Shown one piece after another: positions 19,692-29,315 of a DNA stretch of 64,000 bases. Each line of letters begins with the position of its first letter. Positions within the stretch are counted from its first letter, which is position 1. The translations under genes and the position numbers were made by a program. Below the pieces are notes generated by a model, which had not been told where the DNA came from, did no database searches, and saw nothing but the letters and a program-made list of their open reading frames with translations. Origin of the DNA: Microbulbifer aggregans (GTDB taxonomy: Bacteria; Pseudomonadota; Gammaproteobacteria; Pseudomonadales; Cellvibrionaceae); the NCBI RefSeq assembly GCF_001750105.1, contig NZ_CP014143.1, positions 3,565,501-3,629,500 of the forward strand, given 5' to 3'.

Positions 19692-21067
19692 TGCGCTCCC
19701 TGTTCTGGAAAATGTTCTTCGGTGCCTGGATCACCGCCGTGGTCATGGTGGTGGCCACGGTCTACGTCACCCAGGTCCGCGAGGTGGGCGACCCGCGCCT
19801 GGAGGACCGCTGGGAATCCGCCGCCCTCTTCCGCCAGCTCTCCCGCAATCTGCGCATGACCCGCCGCCACGGACCAGAGAGCTTCCGTTTCTGGCTGGAG
19901 CGGCAGCCTCCCGAAGCGCGCGACCGGATTTACGCCATCGACCGCAGCGGTGCCGAAATCCTCGGTCGCGCCATCCCCCGCGATATGGCGCCGCTGTTCC
20001 AGGTATTGAGCTTCCGCAACCGCGAGGATCACGGGCTGGTCAATAACAAGCCCACAGTGGCTTTTTTTATGCCCCAGCGGGATGGTGACAGCCTGCGGGT
20101 AGCCTTTATTGCCGGCAGCAGCAAGGAGGAACTGCTGCTCCGCTTTATCCTGCGCAACTTCTGGCCGATGCTGCTGTTGTCGGCGCTCGCGTCCGGTATT
20201 GCCTGCTACTGGCTTGCGCGCTACTTGAGCCGGCCCCTGGACAAGTTGCGGGCGGCGACCCGGCGGGTTGCCGCCGGGGAGCTGGATTACCGTGTTAGCC
20301 CCGCACTGGCCAGACGCGGGGACGAACTGTCCGAGCTGGCAGAGGATTTCGATTCCATGACCGCCCAGCTGCAGTCTTCCATGGCGGAGCAGCGCCGCCT
20401 GATCAAGGATGTGTCCCACGAATTACGTTCTCCCCTGGCCCGCCTGCAGGTCGCTCTGGGGATCGCCCGACAGAAAAGCGACGGCAGGCTGGACGGCGAG
20501 CTGGACCGGATCGGTAAGGCGGCCGACTATCTGGAAGACATCATTGCGGACGTGCTGTCGCTGCCGGTGGCCGGCGCCGACCAGCGGCCGCTGGACGACG
20601 TGGTGGAAGTTGGGGCACTACTCAACGCCCTCACTGAAGACCTGGGCCCTGAAGCGCGGGCGAAAAACCTGCAGGTGCGGCCACAACTGGCAGAAGAAGA
20701 ATTGCTGGTAGCCACGCGGGGCAGTTCCCTGACCGCCGCGCTGGAAAACATTTTGCGCAATGCGATCAAATACAGCCCGGCTGGCAGCTCGGTCACCGTG
20801 ATCGCCGGCAGCGACGGGCAGCTCTGCAAAATACAGGTGATCGACTCCGGCAGCGGGGTCGAAGAGAGTGAGCTGCAGGCAATTTTCCGGCCTTTCTACC
20901 GCACCGACAGCGCCCGGACCCGTGACAGTGGCGGCGTGGGCCTGGGCCTCGCCATCGCTCAACGCACCATCAGTCATCACGGTGGCGAAATATCAGCACG
21001 CAACGTTGCCGAAGGCGGACTGTGTGTGGAGATTTCGCTACCACTGCTGTCACTGGGCGAGCACTGA
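19691..21067 (+). CDS. cpxA: CpxA-like sensor histidine kinase
   Basis: A 458-aa inner-membrane kinase: helix 1 at about residues 6-27, a periplasmic sensor region of about 130 residues, helix 2 at about 157-178, HAMP, the H-box VSHELRSPLARLQVAL with phospho-His243, and the HATPase domain (N-box ENILRNAIKYSP, G1 DSGSGVEESEL, G2 GGVGLGLAIAQRT). It pairs with the regulator upstream through a TGATG overlap. The envelope-stress assignment rests on that pairing and on the cpxP-like gene; the periplasmic sensor alone does not prove it. Confidence 0.88.
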   Translation: MRSLFWKMFFGAWITAVVMVVATVYVTQVREVGDPRLEDRWESAALFRQLSRNLRMTRRHGPESFRFWLERQPPEARDRIYAIDRSGAEILGRAIPRDMAPLFQVLSFRNREDHGLVNNKPTVAFFMPQRDGDSLRVAFIAGSSKEELLLRFILRNFWPMLLLSALASGIACYWLARYLSRPLDKLRAATRRVAAGELDYRVSPALARRGDELSELAEDFDSMTAQLQSSMAEQRRLIKDVSHELRSPLARLQVALGIARQKSDGRLDGELDRIGKAADYLEDIIADVLSLPVAGADQRPLDDVVEVGALLNALTEDLGPEARAKNLQVRPQLAEEELLVATRGSSLTAALENILRNAIKYSPAGSSVTVIAGSDGQLCKIQVIDSGSGVEESELQAIFRPFYRTDSARTRDSGGVGLGLAIAQRTISHHGGEISARNVAEGGLCVEISLPLLSLGEH

Positions 21068-21157
21068 GCCTCGCCGCCGTTGCACATCCCAACGCGATCA
21101 AAGATCATTGCAACAAGGCTGCGGTCTGAGCCAAAACTTCAATAAAAGGGCTCCGTT

Positions 21158-21880
21158 ATGCGCTGGATTCTCTACATCCTGATATTTATCGCTCTGCTCA
21201 TACTGGCGGGATTCCTGCTGCCGCGGGAAATCATTGTCGAACGCAGCGTTTACATCACCAAGCCCCCCGAGTCGGTCTTCAGCTACGTTAACAACCTGCG
21301 CAACTTCAACAGCTGGTCCCCCTGGTACCAGCTGGACCCGACGACGGAGTACGAGTACAGCGGACCGGAATCCGGCATCGGGGCAACCATGAGCTGGCAG
21401 AGCGAAAACCCGAGCGTTGGCACCGGCTCTCAGACCATCGTCACCAGCCAGCCCAATTCACTGGTGCGTATGGACCTGAACTTCGCCGCACAGGGTCAGG
21501 CGACTTCAGAAATCCGCTTGCAGCCCCAGGGCAGCGGCACCAATGTTACCTGGTGGTTCAGCACAGACCTGGGTGGCAGCCCCATTGCCCGCTGGTTCGG
21601 CCTGATGGTCAAGCGGATGATCGGCCAGTCTTACGAACAGGGTCTGCAAAAGCTGAAGAATCTGGTGGAGTCCGAGGCGTCAACTTCCACTGCGGAGATG
21701 GAGGAAAGCTCCCAGGAGGACAACGGCTCAGATACCGAGTTGCCACTGGAAGGTTCAGAAGGTGCGGACGACATGGAGACCGATCCCGGTGACGTGGATC
21801 CGGGTATACAGGGAGAAGTGCTTGACGGTGAGGTGCTAGAGGAAGAAGCCGAAGAGCCGGTCGAGGAGGAGACAATCTGA
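21158..21880 (+). CDS. Membrane-anchored SRPBCC (polyketide cyclase-like) protein with acidic tail
   Basis: A 240-aa protein with one N-terminal membrane helix (residues 2-21) and an SRPBCC/START-like ligand-binding domain (from about 27, with SVYITKPPESVFSYVNNLRN and FNSWSPWYQLDP, to about 170). The last 65 or so residues are almost all Glu, Asp, Ser and Gly, which is unusual for this family. AAAAGGG precedes ATG 21158. The ligand is unknown. It is convergent with rluB across a shared hairpin. Confidence 0.85.
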   Translation: MRWILYILIFIALLILAGFLLPREIIVERSVYITKPPESVFSYVNNLRNFNSWSPWYQLDPTTEYEYSGPESGIGATMSWQSENPSVGTGSQTIVTSQPNSLVRMDLNFAAQGQATSEIRLQPQGSGTNVTWWFSTDLGGSPIARWFGLMVKRMIGQSYEQGLQKLKNLVESEASTSTAEMEESSQEDNGSDTELPLEGSEGADDMETDPGDVDPGIQGEVLDGEVLEEEAEEPVEEETI

Positions 21881-21894
21881 TCCTCCCACATTAC

Positions 21895-21923
21895 CGGTCA
21901 GGCCGGATGCTTCCGCCTGACCG
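21895..21923. terminator. Bidirectional hairpin between the SRPBCC gene and rluB
   Basis: A perfect 9-bp stem (21895-21903 with 21915-21923), 11-nt loop, lies between the two convergent stops. Only short T-runs flank it, so termination strength is uncertain. Confidence 0.55.
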
Positions 21924-21945
21924 TTTCCGGCTCCGCCGCTGAGGC

Positions 21946-22800
21946 TCAGCCTTTTGGTGGCTTGCGACGGGCCGGAGGCTTTCGCAACTTGCGCCGTTGG
22001 CGCTGCAGGTTCTGACGCTCGGCCTGTGTCAGAGGGCGCTGACCCAGTTTGGGCATGCCGGCGGTAACGCAGAGATCGTCGATCTCCTTGGGCTCCATTT
22101 CAATCCACTGGCCCACGCGAACGTTGGAGGGAATGAACACACTGCCGTAACGCACCCGCTTCAGGCGGCTGACACGAACGCCCTGGGATTCCCACAGGCG
22201 ACGTACCTCCCGATTGCGCCCCTCCATCACCACGCAGTAGAACCAGCGGTTGTGGCCCTCTCCGCCGCTCTCGACGATGTCGGTAAAACGTGCGACGCCA
22301 TCCTCCAGCAGCACGCCCTCGAGCAGGTGCTTTTTCATCTCGTCGGTAACCTGCCCCTGAATGCGCACCAGGTATTCGCGATCGATCACCGAAGAGGGGT
22401 GCATCAGCCTGTTTGCCAGCTCACCGCTGTTCGTAAATAGCAACAGGCCGCTGGTGTTGAAGTCCAGGCGGCCGACGGAAATCCAGCGGCCGGACGGCAG
22501 CTTTGGCAACCGATCGTAGACAGTCGGGCGACCCTCAGGATCATGCCTGGAACAGATCTCTCCGACGGGCTTGTTGTACACAATGACCCGGCAGCGGTTT
22601 TCCTCTGCGGCAGGCAGGCGGCGGCCATCTAACTCGATATGATCCTCGCCGGTTACCCGCTCACCGAGCTCCGCGACCTGGCCGTTGACCGTCACCCGGC
22701 CGGCCTCGATGGCGCGCTCCATTTCACGCCGGGAGCCCACTCCCGTACGCGCCAGTACCTTCTGCAGTTTTTCCCCTTTCGGGGCAGTCTCTTCACTCAT
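21946..22800 (-). CDS. rluB: 23S rRNA pseudouridine(2605) synthase
   Basis: Makes pseudouridine in helix 93 of 23S rRNA. The 284-aa protein has an N-terminal S4 RNA-binding domain ([18 protein letters not shown]), the catalytic motif [15 protein letters not shown] with its Asp, and a basic Arg/Lys/Pro-rich C-terminal tail that probably binds RNA. It is coupled to scpB by a one-base overlap (TGATG); scpA-scpB-rluB is a common cluster. Confidence 0.94.
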   Translation of the reverse strand: MSEETAPKGEKLQKVLARTGVGSRREMERAIEAGRVTVNGQVAELGERVTGEDHIELDGRRLPAAEENRCRVIVYNKPVGEICSRHDPEGRPTVYDRLPKLPSGRWISVGRLDFNTSGLLLFTNSGELANRLMHPSSVIDREYLVRIQGQVTDEMKKHLLEGVLLEDGVARFTDIVESGGEGHNRWFYCVVMEGRNREVRRLWESQGVRVSRLKRVRYGSVFIPSNVRVGQWIEMEPKEIDDLCVTAGMPKLGQRPLTQAERQNLQRQRRKLRKPPARRKPPKG

Positions 22801-23939
22801 CAGGTTGCTGGTTCCAATTCTTTCCGCTGCTGCTCGGTTTCTTCATCGGCGGCTTCACTCTGCTCTGTCAGCTCGGGGGCGTCTTCAGTCTCTTCGACTG
22901 GCATTACTTCCTCATCAGAGAAAAGGCTTTCACTGATACTCCCGGATTCAGACACGGACTCCGCCTCAGGGCTTTCGGTCTCGTCAGGGTCAGCGGACTC
23001 GGTTCCCGCACCGGTGGCTTCCGCAGCGCTCTCCACCTCGAGGGATTCCCCGGCCGGCAAATCCGCTTCATCCGCGAGCGGCATATCACCGCCCATCGGT
23101 TCCAGTGCTTCGGGCTCAGCTACGACGGGCTCGACAGAGAGATCTGCTTCAGCCTCGGTATCGGCAACATTCGCTGTTTCGTCGAGTTCGGCGCTGCCCC
23201 CGATCTCGATGCTTTCGCCACTAGCCTGCCCGACAACCTCGTCAGCAGCTTCACTGACAGCCTCTTCAGCGGCTTCTCCGGTGATTTCTTCGGCGCTGTC
23301 ATCGACACTCTGTTCCGCTTCCCCCTCGCTCTCGTCACTGCTCTCAGGACTGCCTGCGTCGACGCCACCTGGCTGCTGATCCAATTCCAGCGCCTGGTTG
23401 AGGCTGTCGATATCGCGGATCTCCGCCAGGGTCGGCAGATCATCCAGGGTGCGGAGGTTAAAGTAGTCGAGGAATTCCTTGGTGGTCGCGTAAAGAGAGG
23501 GCCGGCCCGGTACATCCCGCTGCCCCACCACCTTGATCCAGCCGCGCTCGGACAGGGTTTTGACGATGTGCGAACTCACCGCCACCCCGCGAATTTCCTC
23601 GATATCGCCACGCGTGATCGGCTGCCGGTAGGCAATAATCGCCAGGGTCTCCAGCGTTGCGCGGGAATACTTCTGCGGCTTCTCTTCCCACAGGCGGTTG
23701 ACCCAGGGCGCCAGGTCCTCGGGCACCTGAAAACGCCAGCCGCTGGCCACCTCACGCAGCTCAAAACCGCGCTCGGCACAGCTCTCGGCGATCTGCTGCA
23801 GGGCCTCGCGCAGGGCGGCCTTGTCCGGGCGTTCGCCCTCGTCGATCAGGGACAGCAAGCGGTCCTCCGACAGGGGCTGGCCCGATGCCAGCAGGGCGCC
23901 CTCAACGATGCGGCGCAGTAATTCCGGGGCAATAGTCAT
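22800..23939 (-). CDS. scpB: Segregation and condensation protein B with long acidic tail
   Basis: Kleisin-associated winged-helix subunit of the SMC-ScpAB condensin. ATG 23939 (379 aa) is preferred over ATG 23975 because family members begin at the [15 protein letters not shown] helix and GAGTGAAG lies just upstream. The two winged helices occupy about residues 5-185 ([20 protein letters not shown] and [20 protein letters not shown] are conserved). The remaining 170 or so residues are low-complexity Glu/Asp/Ser/Ala, about doubling the usual size. It follows scpA and overlaps rluB by one base. Confidence 0.94.
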   Translation of the reverse strand: MTIAPELLRRIVEGALLASGQPLSEDRLLSLIDEGERPDKAALREALQQIAESCAERGFELREVASGWRFQVPEDLAPWVNRLWEEKPQKYSRATLETLAIIAYRQPITRGDIEEIRGVAVSSHIVKTLSERGWIKVVGQRDVPGRPSLYATTKEFLDYFNLRTLDDLPTLAEIRDIDSLNQALELDQQPGGVDAGSPESSDESEGEAEQSVDDSAEEITGEAAEEAVSEAADEVVGQASGESIEIGGSAELDETANVADTEAEADLSVEPVVAEPEALEPMGGDMPLADEADLPAGESLEVESAAEATGAGTESADPDETESPEAESVSESGSISESLFSDEEVMPVEETEDAPELTEQSEAADEETEQQRKELEPAT

Positions 23940-23991
23940 TGCTTCACTCTGATTCACGGTTGGCCACACATACACGTGACCGAAATTGTCT

Positions 23992-25059
23992 TTACTCTAC
24001 GACGGTATCCTGGGGAGCAGCAGCTGAACCCTGCGGCTCGATGGCATCGTCAACCGGCTCCAGCAGTTCTTCCTGCGGGTCCTCCGCAGCGCTGAAATCC
24101 TCGCTATCACCGATTTCCTCCCCGCCTTCGACCTCCTGGCCGCCAGCACGCACGTGAATGGGGCCGAAAGGCTCATTCTGGATCAGCTCGATCAGGGATT
24201 CCTTGACCAGTTCCATCACCGCGAGGAAGGTCACCACTACCCCGAGGCGCCCCTCTTCCTCCTTGAATAGGCTGACGAACGGCACAAACTGGCGGTGGCG
24301 GATACGGTCCAGCACCTGGGTCATACGCTCTCGGGTGGAGAGTTTCTCGCGCGACACCTGGTGGCTCTCGAACATGTCGGCACGGCGCAGCACTTGTGAC
24401 AGCGCCACCAGCACTTCCTGCAGGGAAACCTCGGGGTCCGGACGGGTGATGTTGCGGTCCGGGGCCTCGGCGCTAGCCTGGTGGATATCGCGCCCCATCC
24501 GGGGAACCTCGTCGATATCTTCGGCCGCGGTCTTGAAGCGCTCGTATTCCTGCAGGCGACGGATAAGCGCCGCGCGGGGATCCTCGCCGTCCTCTTCCTC
24601 GGATTCGGGTGGCCGCGGCAGCAGCATGCGGGACTTGATCTCCGCCAGCATGGCGGCCATGACCAGGTATTCCGCCGCGAGCTCGAAACGCATCGCCGTC
24701 ATCATCTCCACATAGCCCATGTACTGACGAGTGATGTCGGCGACATTGATCTGGAGAATATCGAGATTCTGGCGGCGGATCAGGTACAGCAGCAGGTCCA
24801 GGGGCCCCTCAAAGGCCTCCAGGATTACTTCCAGAGCATCGGGTGGGATGTACAGGTCAGCGGGCAGCTCGGTAAACGCCTCGCCCTGCACCATGGCAAA
24901 GGGCATTTCGCCCTGACGGGGCCCATCGGCAGCAGCTGCGCCGGATTCCGGTTCCGCAACATCGTCCCCAGCTTCGCCACCGGCAGCCCGCTCGGCGGCC
25001 TCGGCCACGTCTGCGAGAATCTGCTGCTCTGCCTCGGCTAGTAACTCTTCACTGGACAC
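23992..25059 (-). CDS. scpA: Segregation and condensation protein A (kleisin)
   Basis: Kleisin that bridges the SMC heads in bacterial condensin. The core covers about residues 75-300: LEAFEGPLDLLLYLIRRQNL, AAEYLVMAAMLAEIKSRMLL and the C-terminal winged helix FLAVMELVKESLIELIQNEP. An Ala/Glu-rich N-terminal extension of about 70 residues and an acidic C-terminal tail of about 45 residues are longer than usual. Start GTG 25059 has an AGGG four bases upstream (and GAGGG further). A TATAAT -10 on minus at 25090-25095 probably serves scpA-scpB-rluB. Confidence 0.94.
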   Translation of the reverse strand: MSSEELLAEAEQQILADVAEAAERAAGGEAGDDVAEPESGAAAADGPRQGEMPFAMVQGEAFTELPADLYIPPDALEVILEAFEGPLDLLLYLIRRQNLDILQINVADITRQYMGYVEMMTAMRFELAAEYLVMAAMLAEIKSRMLLPRPPESEEEDGEDPRAALIRRLQEYERFKTAAEDIDEVPRMGRDIHQASAEAPDRNITRPDPEVSLQEVLVALSQVLRRADMFESHQVSREKLSTRERMTQVLDRIRHRQFVPFVSLFKEEEGRLGVVVTFLAVMELVKESLIELIQNEPFGPIHVRAGGQEVEGGEEIGDSEDFSAAEDPQEELLEPVDDAIEPQGSAAAPQDTVVE

Positions 25060-25089
25060 GCTGCCCTACCCTCGAAATACAAACGCGCG

Positions 25090-25095
25090 ATTATA
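25090..25095 (-). promoter_or_regulatory. -10 element upstream of scpA
   Basis: A consensus TATAAT on minus, followed by CGCGCG, lies 30 bp before the scpA start. The -35 region is poor, so the call rests on the -10 and its position. Confidence 0.45.
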
Positions 25096-25117
25096 CACCG
25101 CTACCTCGACAGCGTCC

Positions 25118-25741
25118 TCAGCTGATGATCTCGTCGATCGGCCCACAGCCCTGTCGAATCAGCTCCGGCTCGTCCCCGGTCAGATCCACCACGGTCGTGG
25201 CCTCCAACCCACAGAAGCCCCCGTCGACAATCAGCTCCACCTGGTGTTCCAGCAGGTCACGAATCTCGTAGGGATCCGTCAGTGGTTGTGACTCGCCGGG
25301 CATGATCAGACTGCAGCTCATCAGGGGCTCGCCCAGCTCCTCGATCAGGGCCTGCACGATGGCGTTATCCGGAACGCGGAGCCCGATGGTCTTGCGCTTG
25401 GGGTGCACAAGCCGGCGCGGTACTTCGGCGGTGGCCGGCATGATAAAGGTATAGGGACCAGGGCTGTGGGCCTTGAGCAGGCGGAACATCTGATTGTCCA
25501 CCTTGGCATAGCTGGCCAGCTCCGAGAGGTCGCGACACATCAGGGTGAAATTGTGTTGTTTGTCCAGCTGGCGCAGGGCGCGGATGCGCTCCAGCGCCAG
25601 CTTTTCCCCCACCCGGCAGCCAATGGCATAGGCAGAGTCCGTGGGAAAGACGATGACGCCCCCGGATGCGACGATATCTGCGGCTTGCCGGACCAGACGC
25701 GCCTGTGGGTTGTCCGGATGAATCTGGAAGAACTGCGCCAA
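25118..25741 (-). CDS. yciO: YciO/TsaC-family (YrdC domain) protein
   Basis: A 207-aa YrdC-fold protein of the YciO branch, related to threonylcarbamoyl-AMP synthase TsaC. It shows GGVIVFPTDSAYAIGC, the basic KRKTIGLRVPDN nucleotide site and SCSLIMPG; length and N-terminus (AQFFQIHPDNPQARL) match YciO rather than TsaC, whose exact function differs. The start codon is TTG 25741 with GGGGG five bases upstream. It lies between rnm and scpA on the same strand. Confidence 0.92.
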   Translation of the reverse strand: MAQFFQIHPDNPQARLVRQAADIVASGGVIVFPTDSAYAIGCRVGEKLALERIRALRQLDKQHNFTLMCRDLSELASYAKVDNQMFRLLKAHSPGPYTFIMPATAEVPRRLVHPKRKTIGLRVPDNAIVQALIEELGEPLMSCSLIMPGESQPLTDPYEIRDLLEHQVELIVDGGFCGLEATTVVDLTGDEPELIRQGCGPIDEIIS

Positions 25742-25784
25742 AGTGACCCCCTGAGAATTCCCTCAGCCAGAGCCCGGACCGGCT

Positions 25785-26696
25785 TCAGTCGGGCGTTGCG
25801 GCCGTTTCGTTGGCGCTAGTTTGCCACAGATTCCAGACCGGCTCGACGTCCGCTGGCAACTGGACGCAACCCAGCTCCCGCCAGGGCTGGTCCGGCTGGT
25901 GAAAGTCGCTGCCCACAGAGCTGAGCAGGGCCCCCGGCACCCCTGCCTCGGCGGAAGCCTCCGCCATAAGCCGCACCACTTCCCGCGTCTGCACCGGATT
26001 CTGCCGCCCACAGAGGAGCTCCACCCCGTCGCCGCCGGCGGCACGAAACGCAGTCATCAGGCGGAGCAGTCGGGTTCGGGTCATTCCGTACTTGAGCGGG
26101 TGGGCCAGCACGGCATAGCCGCCGGCACCGTGAATCTCCGCCACCGTCTCTTCCAGTTGCGGCCACTCGACGGTCACATCACCACATTTGCCAGCCCCGA
26201 GGTAACGCTTGAATGCTCTGGCTGCATCCTCCACATGGCCGGCCTCGACTAGCCAGCGGGCAAAGTGGGGCCGCCCGAGTACCCCGTCGCCCGCCAGCCG
26301 CCGGGCGCCCTCCAGGGCACCGGCAAAGCCCCGCTTCTCAAGGCGTTCGGCAATGCGCTCGGCGCGCTCGGCCCTCAACAGATCCCGCTGCTGGATGGCT
26401 TGCTGCAAACGGGATGACTCGGGGTTCACGTCCAGCCCCACCAGATGAACGAGCTGCTTGCCCCAGCGACTGGAGAACTCGATACCGGGCACCAGGGAGA
26501 TACCCTGCTCAGCCGCGGCCGCCCGGGCCTCGGGGATTCCGGCCACGGTATCGTGATCGGTCAGGGACAATAGGGTCACGCCGCGGGATTTCGCCCTCGA
26601 CACCAGCTGTGCAGGACTTAAAATACCGTCCGACGCCGTGCTGTGGCAGTGCAGGTCGACCAGACCTGTTAATGCAGTCGGCGGCAGGGCTTTCAC
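25785..26696 (-). CDS. rnm: PHP-domain phosphoesterase, RNase AM type
   Basis: A 303-aa trinuclear metal phosphoesterase of the YciV/RNase AM family, which hydrolyses 3',5'-nucleoside bisphosphates and trims 5' ends of short RNAs and rRNAs. PHP motifs are visible: DLHCHSTASDG, LTDHDTV, GIEFSS, LAHPLKYG and GSDFHQP. The frame is open to 26915, but GTG 26696 has a strong AGGGAGG five bases upstream and gives the family length (E. coli 293). It is 43 bp upstream of yciO, a usual pairing. Confidence 0.93.
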   Translation of the reverse strand: MKALPPTALTGLVDLHCHSTASDGILSPAQLVSRAKSRGVTLLSLTDHDTVAGIPEARAAAAEQGISLVPGIEFSSRWGKQLVHLVGLDVNPESSRLQQAIQQRDLLRAERAERIAERLEKRGFAGALEGARRLAGDGVLGRPHFARWLVEAGHVEDAARAFKRYLGAGKCGDVTVEWPQLEETVAEIHGAGGYAVLAHPLKYGMTRTRLLRLMTAFRAAGGDGVELLCGRQNPVQTREVVRLMAEASAEAGVPGALLSSVGSDFHQPDQPWRELGCVQLPADVEPVWNLWQTSANETAATPD

Positions 26697-26875
26697 ATCG
26701 GCCTCCCTTTTCTCAGCGGCGGATCGGACATCCGCGTTGAACCAACGGGCAAAAAAGCTGTCATAGCTGCGCCCGCAACCGTCGGCGGCATTGGCCACCG
26801 ACACCGGCACCAGCAGGCAGGAAAAGCCCGGCTGCTGTCGCGCCTCGACCGCGGGCATTATCACCGGAACCGAGC

Positions 26876-27592
26876 ATGACCGAAACCAATCCGACCACCG
26901 CTGTGCAGCAACCAAAGCGGGAGAGCCTGCTCCTGAACCTGCTGCTCAATATCGTTATTCCCACGCTGATCCTGACCAAGCTGTCCGGCGATGACTGGCT
27001 GGGCACCAAGCTGGCGATCGTAGTGGCACTGGCGTTCCCGCTCGTGTACGGCCTGCGCGACTTCTCCCAGTCCGGCAAGGTCAATTTCTTCTCCGCGCTG
27101 GGCATTATCAGCATCCTGCTCACCGGTGGTATCAGCCTGCTGGAGCTGGACGCCAAATACATCGCCATCAAGGAGGCGGCTATCCCGGGTCTTCTGGGCC
27201 TGGCCACGCTGGGTTCGCTCTACACCCGCTGGCCGCTGGTGCGGACTTTGTTGTACAACGACCGCATCCTCGATACGGCCAAAATCGCCCGTGCACTGGA
27301 AGGCCGCGGAAACCTGACCGCCTTCGATCGCGCCCTGCAGCATGCCTCCTGGATGATTGCGGGATCTTTTTTCCTGTCTTCCGCCCTGAACTATATCCTC
27401 GCCAAAGTGCTGTTGCAGAGCCCGCCCGGCACCGAGGCCTTCAATGCGGAGCTCGGCAAGATGACCGCGCTCAGTTTTCCGGTAATCGCCCTGCCGGCCA
27501 CCATCATCCTGATGGGCGCACTCTTTTTCCTGTTCCACCGTATCGGCAAGCTCTCGGGCTTGAAGCTCGAAGAAGTGATCGTGGTGAAGTAA
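26876..27592 (+). CDS. VC0807-family integral membrane protein
   Basis: A 238-aa membrane protein with about six hydrophobic helices (LLLNLLLNIVIPTLIL, LAIVVALAFPLVYGL, ALGIISILLTGGISLLEL and others) and conserved LVRTLLYNDRILD and AFNAELGKMTAL loops. It matches the uncharacterised VC0807 family as I know it. It stands where many gammaproteobacteria carry the septation protein yciB, next to yciI, but the sequence is not YciB. Function unknown. Confidence 0.85.
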   Translation: MTETNPTTAVQQPKRESLLLNLLLNIVIPTLILTKLSGDDWLGTKLAIVVALAFPLVYGLRDFSQSGKVNFFSALGIISILLTGGISLLELDAKYIAIKEAAIPGLLGLATLGSLYTRWPLVRTLLYNDRILDTAKIARALEGRGNLTAFDRALQHASWMIAGSFFLSSALNYILAKVLLQSPPGTEAFNAELGKMTALSFPVIALPATIILMGALFFLFHRIGKLSGLKLEEVIVVK

Positions 27593-27635
27593 TTTTTCGA
27601 CAACCTTTCTCATTACATAAGAGCATAAATTAACC

Positions 27636-27935
27636 ATGTGGTATGCCATTATCAGTGAAGATGTGAGCGACAGCCTGGCAAAGCGCAAGGGGGCCCGACC
27701 AGATCACCTCGCTCGCCTGAACCGACTGAAGGATGAAGGGCGCCTGCTGGTAGCGGGTCCGCACCCCGCCATCGACAGCGAAGATCCCGGCGAAGCGGGC
27801 TTTACTGGCAGCCTGGTAATTGCCGACTTCGCTTCCCTGGAAGAGGCGAAGTCCTGGGCAGATGCCGACCCTTACGTCGCTGCCGGCGTCTACGCCAACG
27901 TCACCGTCAAGCCCTTCAAGGCCGTACTGCCCTGA
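27636..27935 (+). CDS. yciI: YciI-family protein
   Basis: A 99-aa dimeric ferredoxin-like-fold protein. [28 protein letters not shown] holds the conserved residues, with the His/Asp pair in [11 protein letters not shown] and the later DPY motif ([12 protein letters not shown]). YciI proteins are of uncertain function. It follows the VC0807-type gene by 43 bp; the Shine-Dalgarno is weak. Confidence 0.93.
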   Translation: MWYAIISEDVSDSLAKRKGARPDHLARLNRLKDEGRLLVAGPHPAIDSEDPGEAGFTGSLVIADFASLEEAKSWADADPYVAAGVYANVTVKPFKAVLP

Positions 27936-27975
27936 CCCGCACCGAACCGCAAATCGATAAAAACGCTGTATTCAA

Positions 27976-28662
27976 ATGATGAAAACACTGACTGGACTCG
28001 CCATCGCCGCGCTCCTCGCGACGAGCCTCAATACATTCGCTCAAAGCGGTAGCACCCGCTATATCACCGACCAATTGCATGTTCCCCTACGCTCCGGCAA
28101 GGGCAATGAATTCCGTATCCTCCACAGCGGACTGCCGAGCGGTACCAAACTGGTATTGCTGGAAGACGCCCCGGAAGACGGCTGGGCGCGTGTGCGCACC
28201 CCCACCGGTGAAGAGGGCTGGGTACGCCGCCAATACCTGGTCAGTGAAGCCACTGCAGAGATCAAGCTACAGCGGGCCGTGGCCAACCTGGAGCGCTTTG
28301 AGAAAATGGAGGGCAACCTGGGTGGCGAGGTCCGTCGCCTGGAAGGTGAAAACCAGGAACTGAGCAACAAGCTGACCAGTGCGGAAGAGAAAGCCGACCA
28401 GCTGACCACAGAGCTCAAAAACCTGAAAACCCTGTCCGCTGACGCCGTGGCCCTTAACGAACGCCACCAGAAACTGCTTCATCAACATGAACTGCTCAAG
28501 CAGAAACAGATCATGGCAGAGGCGGAAATCCAGCGCCTGTCGGCCAGCGAGCAACACAAGTGGTACATGTATGGCGCAGTGTCTGTGGCCGCCGGTGCTA
28601 TCCTCGCCATGATCGCGCCCCACTTCCGTCGCCGCCGCCGCAACTCCGAGTGGGCCAACTAA
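27976..28662 (+). CDS. TIGR04211-type SH3-domain membrane protein (YgiM-like)
   Basis: A 228-aa protein with a signal peptide (1-22, cleavage after TFA), a bacterial SH3 domain (about 28-90, ending in GEEGWVRRQYL), a long coiled coil (about 95-195), and a C-terminal membrane helix followed by a basic FRRRRRN cap. It is exported, with the SH3 domain in the periplasm. E. coli YgiM has the same plan; SH3 domains of this type often bind cell-wall peptides, but the ligand is unknown here. Confidence 0.9.
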   Translation: MMKTLTGLAIAALLATSLNTFAQSGSTRYITDQLHVPLRSGKGNEFRILHSGLPSGTKLVLLEDAPEDGWARVRTPTGEEGWVRRQYLVSEATAEIKLQRAVANLERFEKMEGNLGGEVRRLEGENQELSNKLTSAEEKADQLTTELKNLKTLSADAVALNERHQKLLHQHELLKQKQIMAEAEIQRLSASEQHKWYMYGAVSVAAGAILAMIAPHFRRRRRNSEWAN

Positions 28663-28685
28663 TCCGCTTTTAAGGCATCATTGCG

Positions 28686-28702
28686 CCCCCGCTAAGCGGG
28701 GG
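28686..28702 (+). terminator. Hairpin before the cyclophilin gene
   Basis: A 7-bp perfect GC stem (28686-28692 with 28696-28702) with a TAA loop follows the SH3-protein gene. No T-run follows, so it may be a weak terminator or mRNA stabiliser. Confidence 0.45.
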
Positions 28703-28727
28703 TGTATCCAAGGACAGGGAAAACAAT

Positions 28728-29312
28728 ATGCGTCTCTTCTGCGCTCTTCTCCTCGGTGTTTTTCTGGCACTTCCCGCCATGGCGGCCAATCCCAAGGTAG
28801 ACCTGAAAACCGACCTCGGCACCATTCGCATTGAGTTGTTTACCGAAAAAGCACCGGGCACGGTGAACAACTTTCTCGGCTATGTGGACAGCGGCTTTTA
28901 CGACGGGGTGATATTCCACCGCGTCATTCCGGGCTTTATGGCCCAGACCGGCGGGCTGACTTTCGACTTCCAGAAAAAAGAGACCGGGGAGCCGATTGCC
29001 AACGAATCCGCCAATGGGTTACGCAACACACGCGGCACCCTGGCCATGGCGCGCCACAGTGACCCGAACACTGCCACCTCACAGTTTTTTATCAATCTGG
29101 CGAACAACAGCCATCTGGACGCCAGCGAGGAAAAACCGGGCTATACCGTATTTGGCAAAGTCATCGAAGGCATGGAAGTAGTGGATAAAATTGCCGCAGA
29201 GCCGCAGGGGCTTTACCGGGCCTACCCCAATGCCCCCAACGTTCCGGTCAGAATCCTCAAGGCCGAACGCCTCGCTGACACAATGAAAAACCAGCAGTCA
29301 AAAGAGGGGTGA
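28728..29312 (+). CDS. ppiA: Periplasmic peptidyl-prolyl cis-trans isomerase (cyclophilin)
   Basis: A 194-aa exported proline isomerase: signal peptide 1-19 (LALPAMA), then the cyclophilin fold with FHRVIPGFMAQTGG (catalytic Arg and Phe), GTLAMAR and TATSQFFINLANN. AGGGAAAACAAT precedes ATG 28728. The signal peptide places it in the periplasm, as for PpiA. Confidence 0.93.
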   Translation: MRLFCALLLGVFLALPAMAANPKVDLKTDLGTIRIELFTEKAPGTVNNFLGYVDSGFYDGVIFHRVIPGFMAQTGGLTFDFQKKETGEPIANESANGLRNTRGTLAMARHSDPNTATSQFFINLANNSHLDASEEKPGYTVFGKVIEGMEVVDKIAAEPQGLYRAYPNAPNVPVRILKAERLADTMKNQQSKEG

Positions 29313-29315
29313 GCC

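Noticed and set aside
22639..23379. Plus-strand Ser-rich 246-aa frame
   Set aside because: It is the complement of the acidic ScpB tail; Glu/Asp codons read backwards give Ser-rich shadows.
26696..26915. N-terminal extension of the PHP protein
   Set aside because: The extra 73 residues carry no domain and overlap the divergent gene; GTG 26696 has a strong Shine-Dalgarno.
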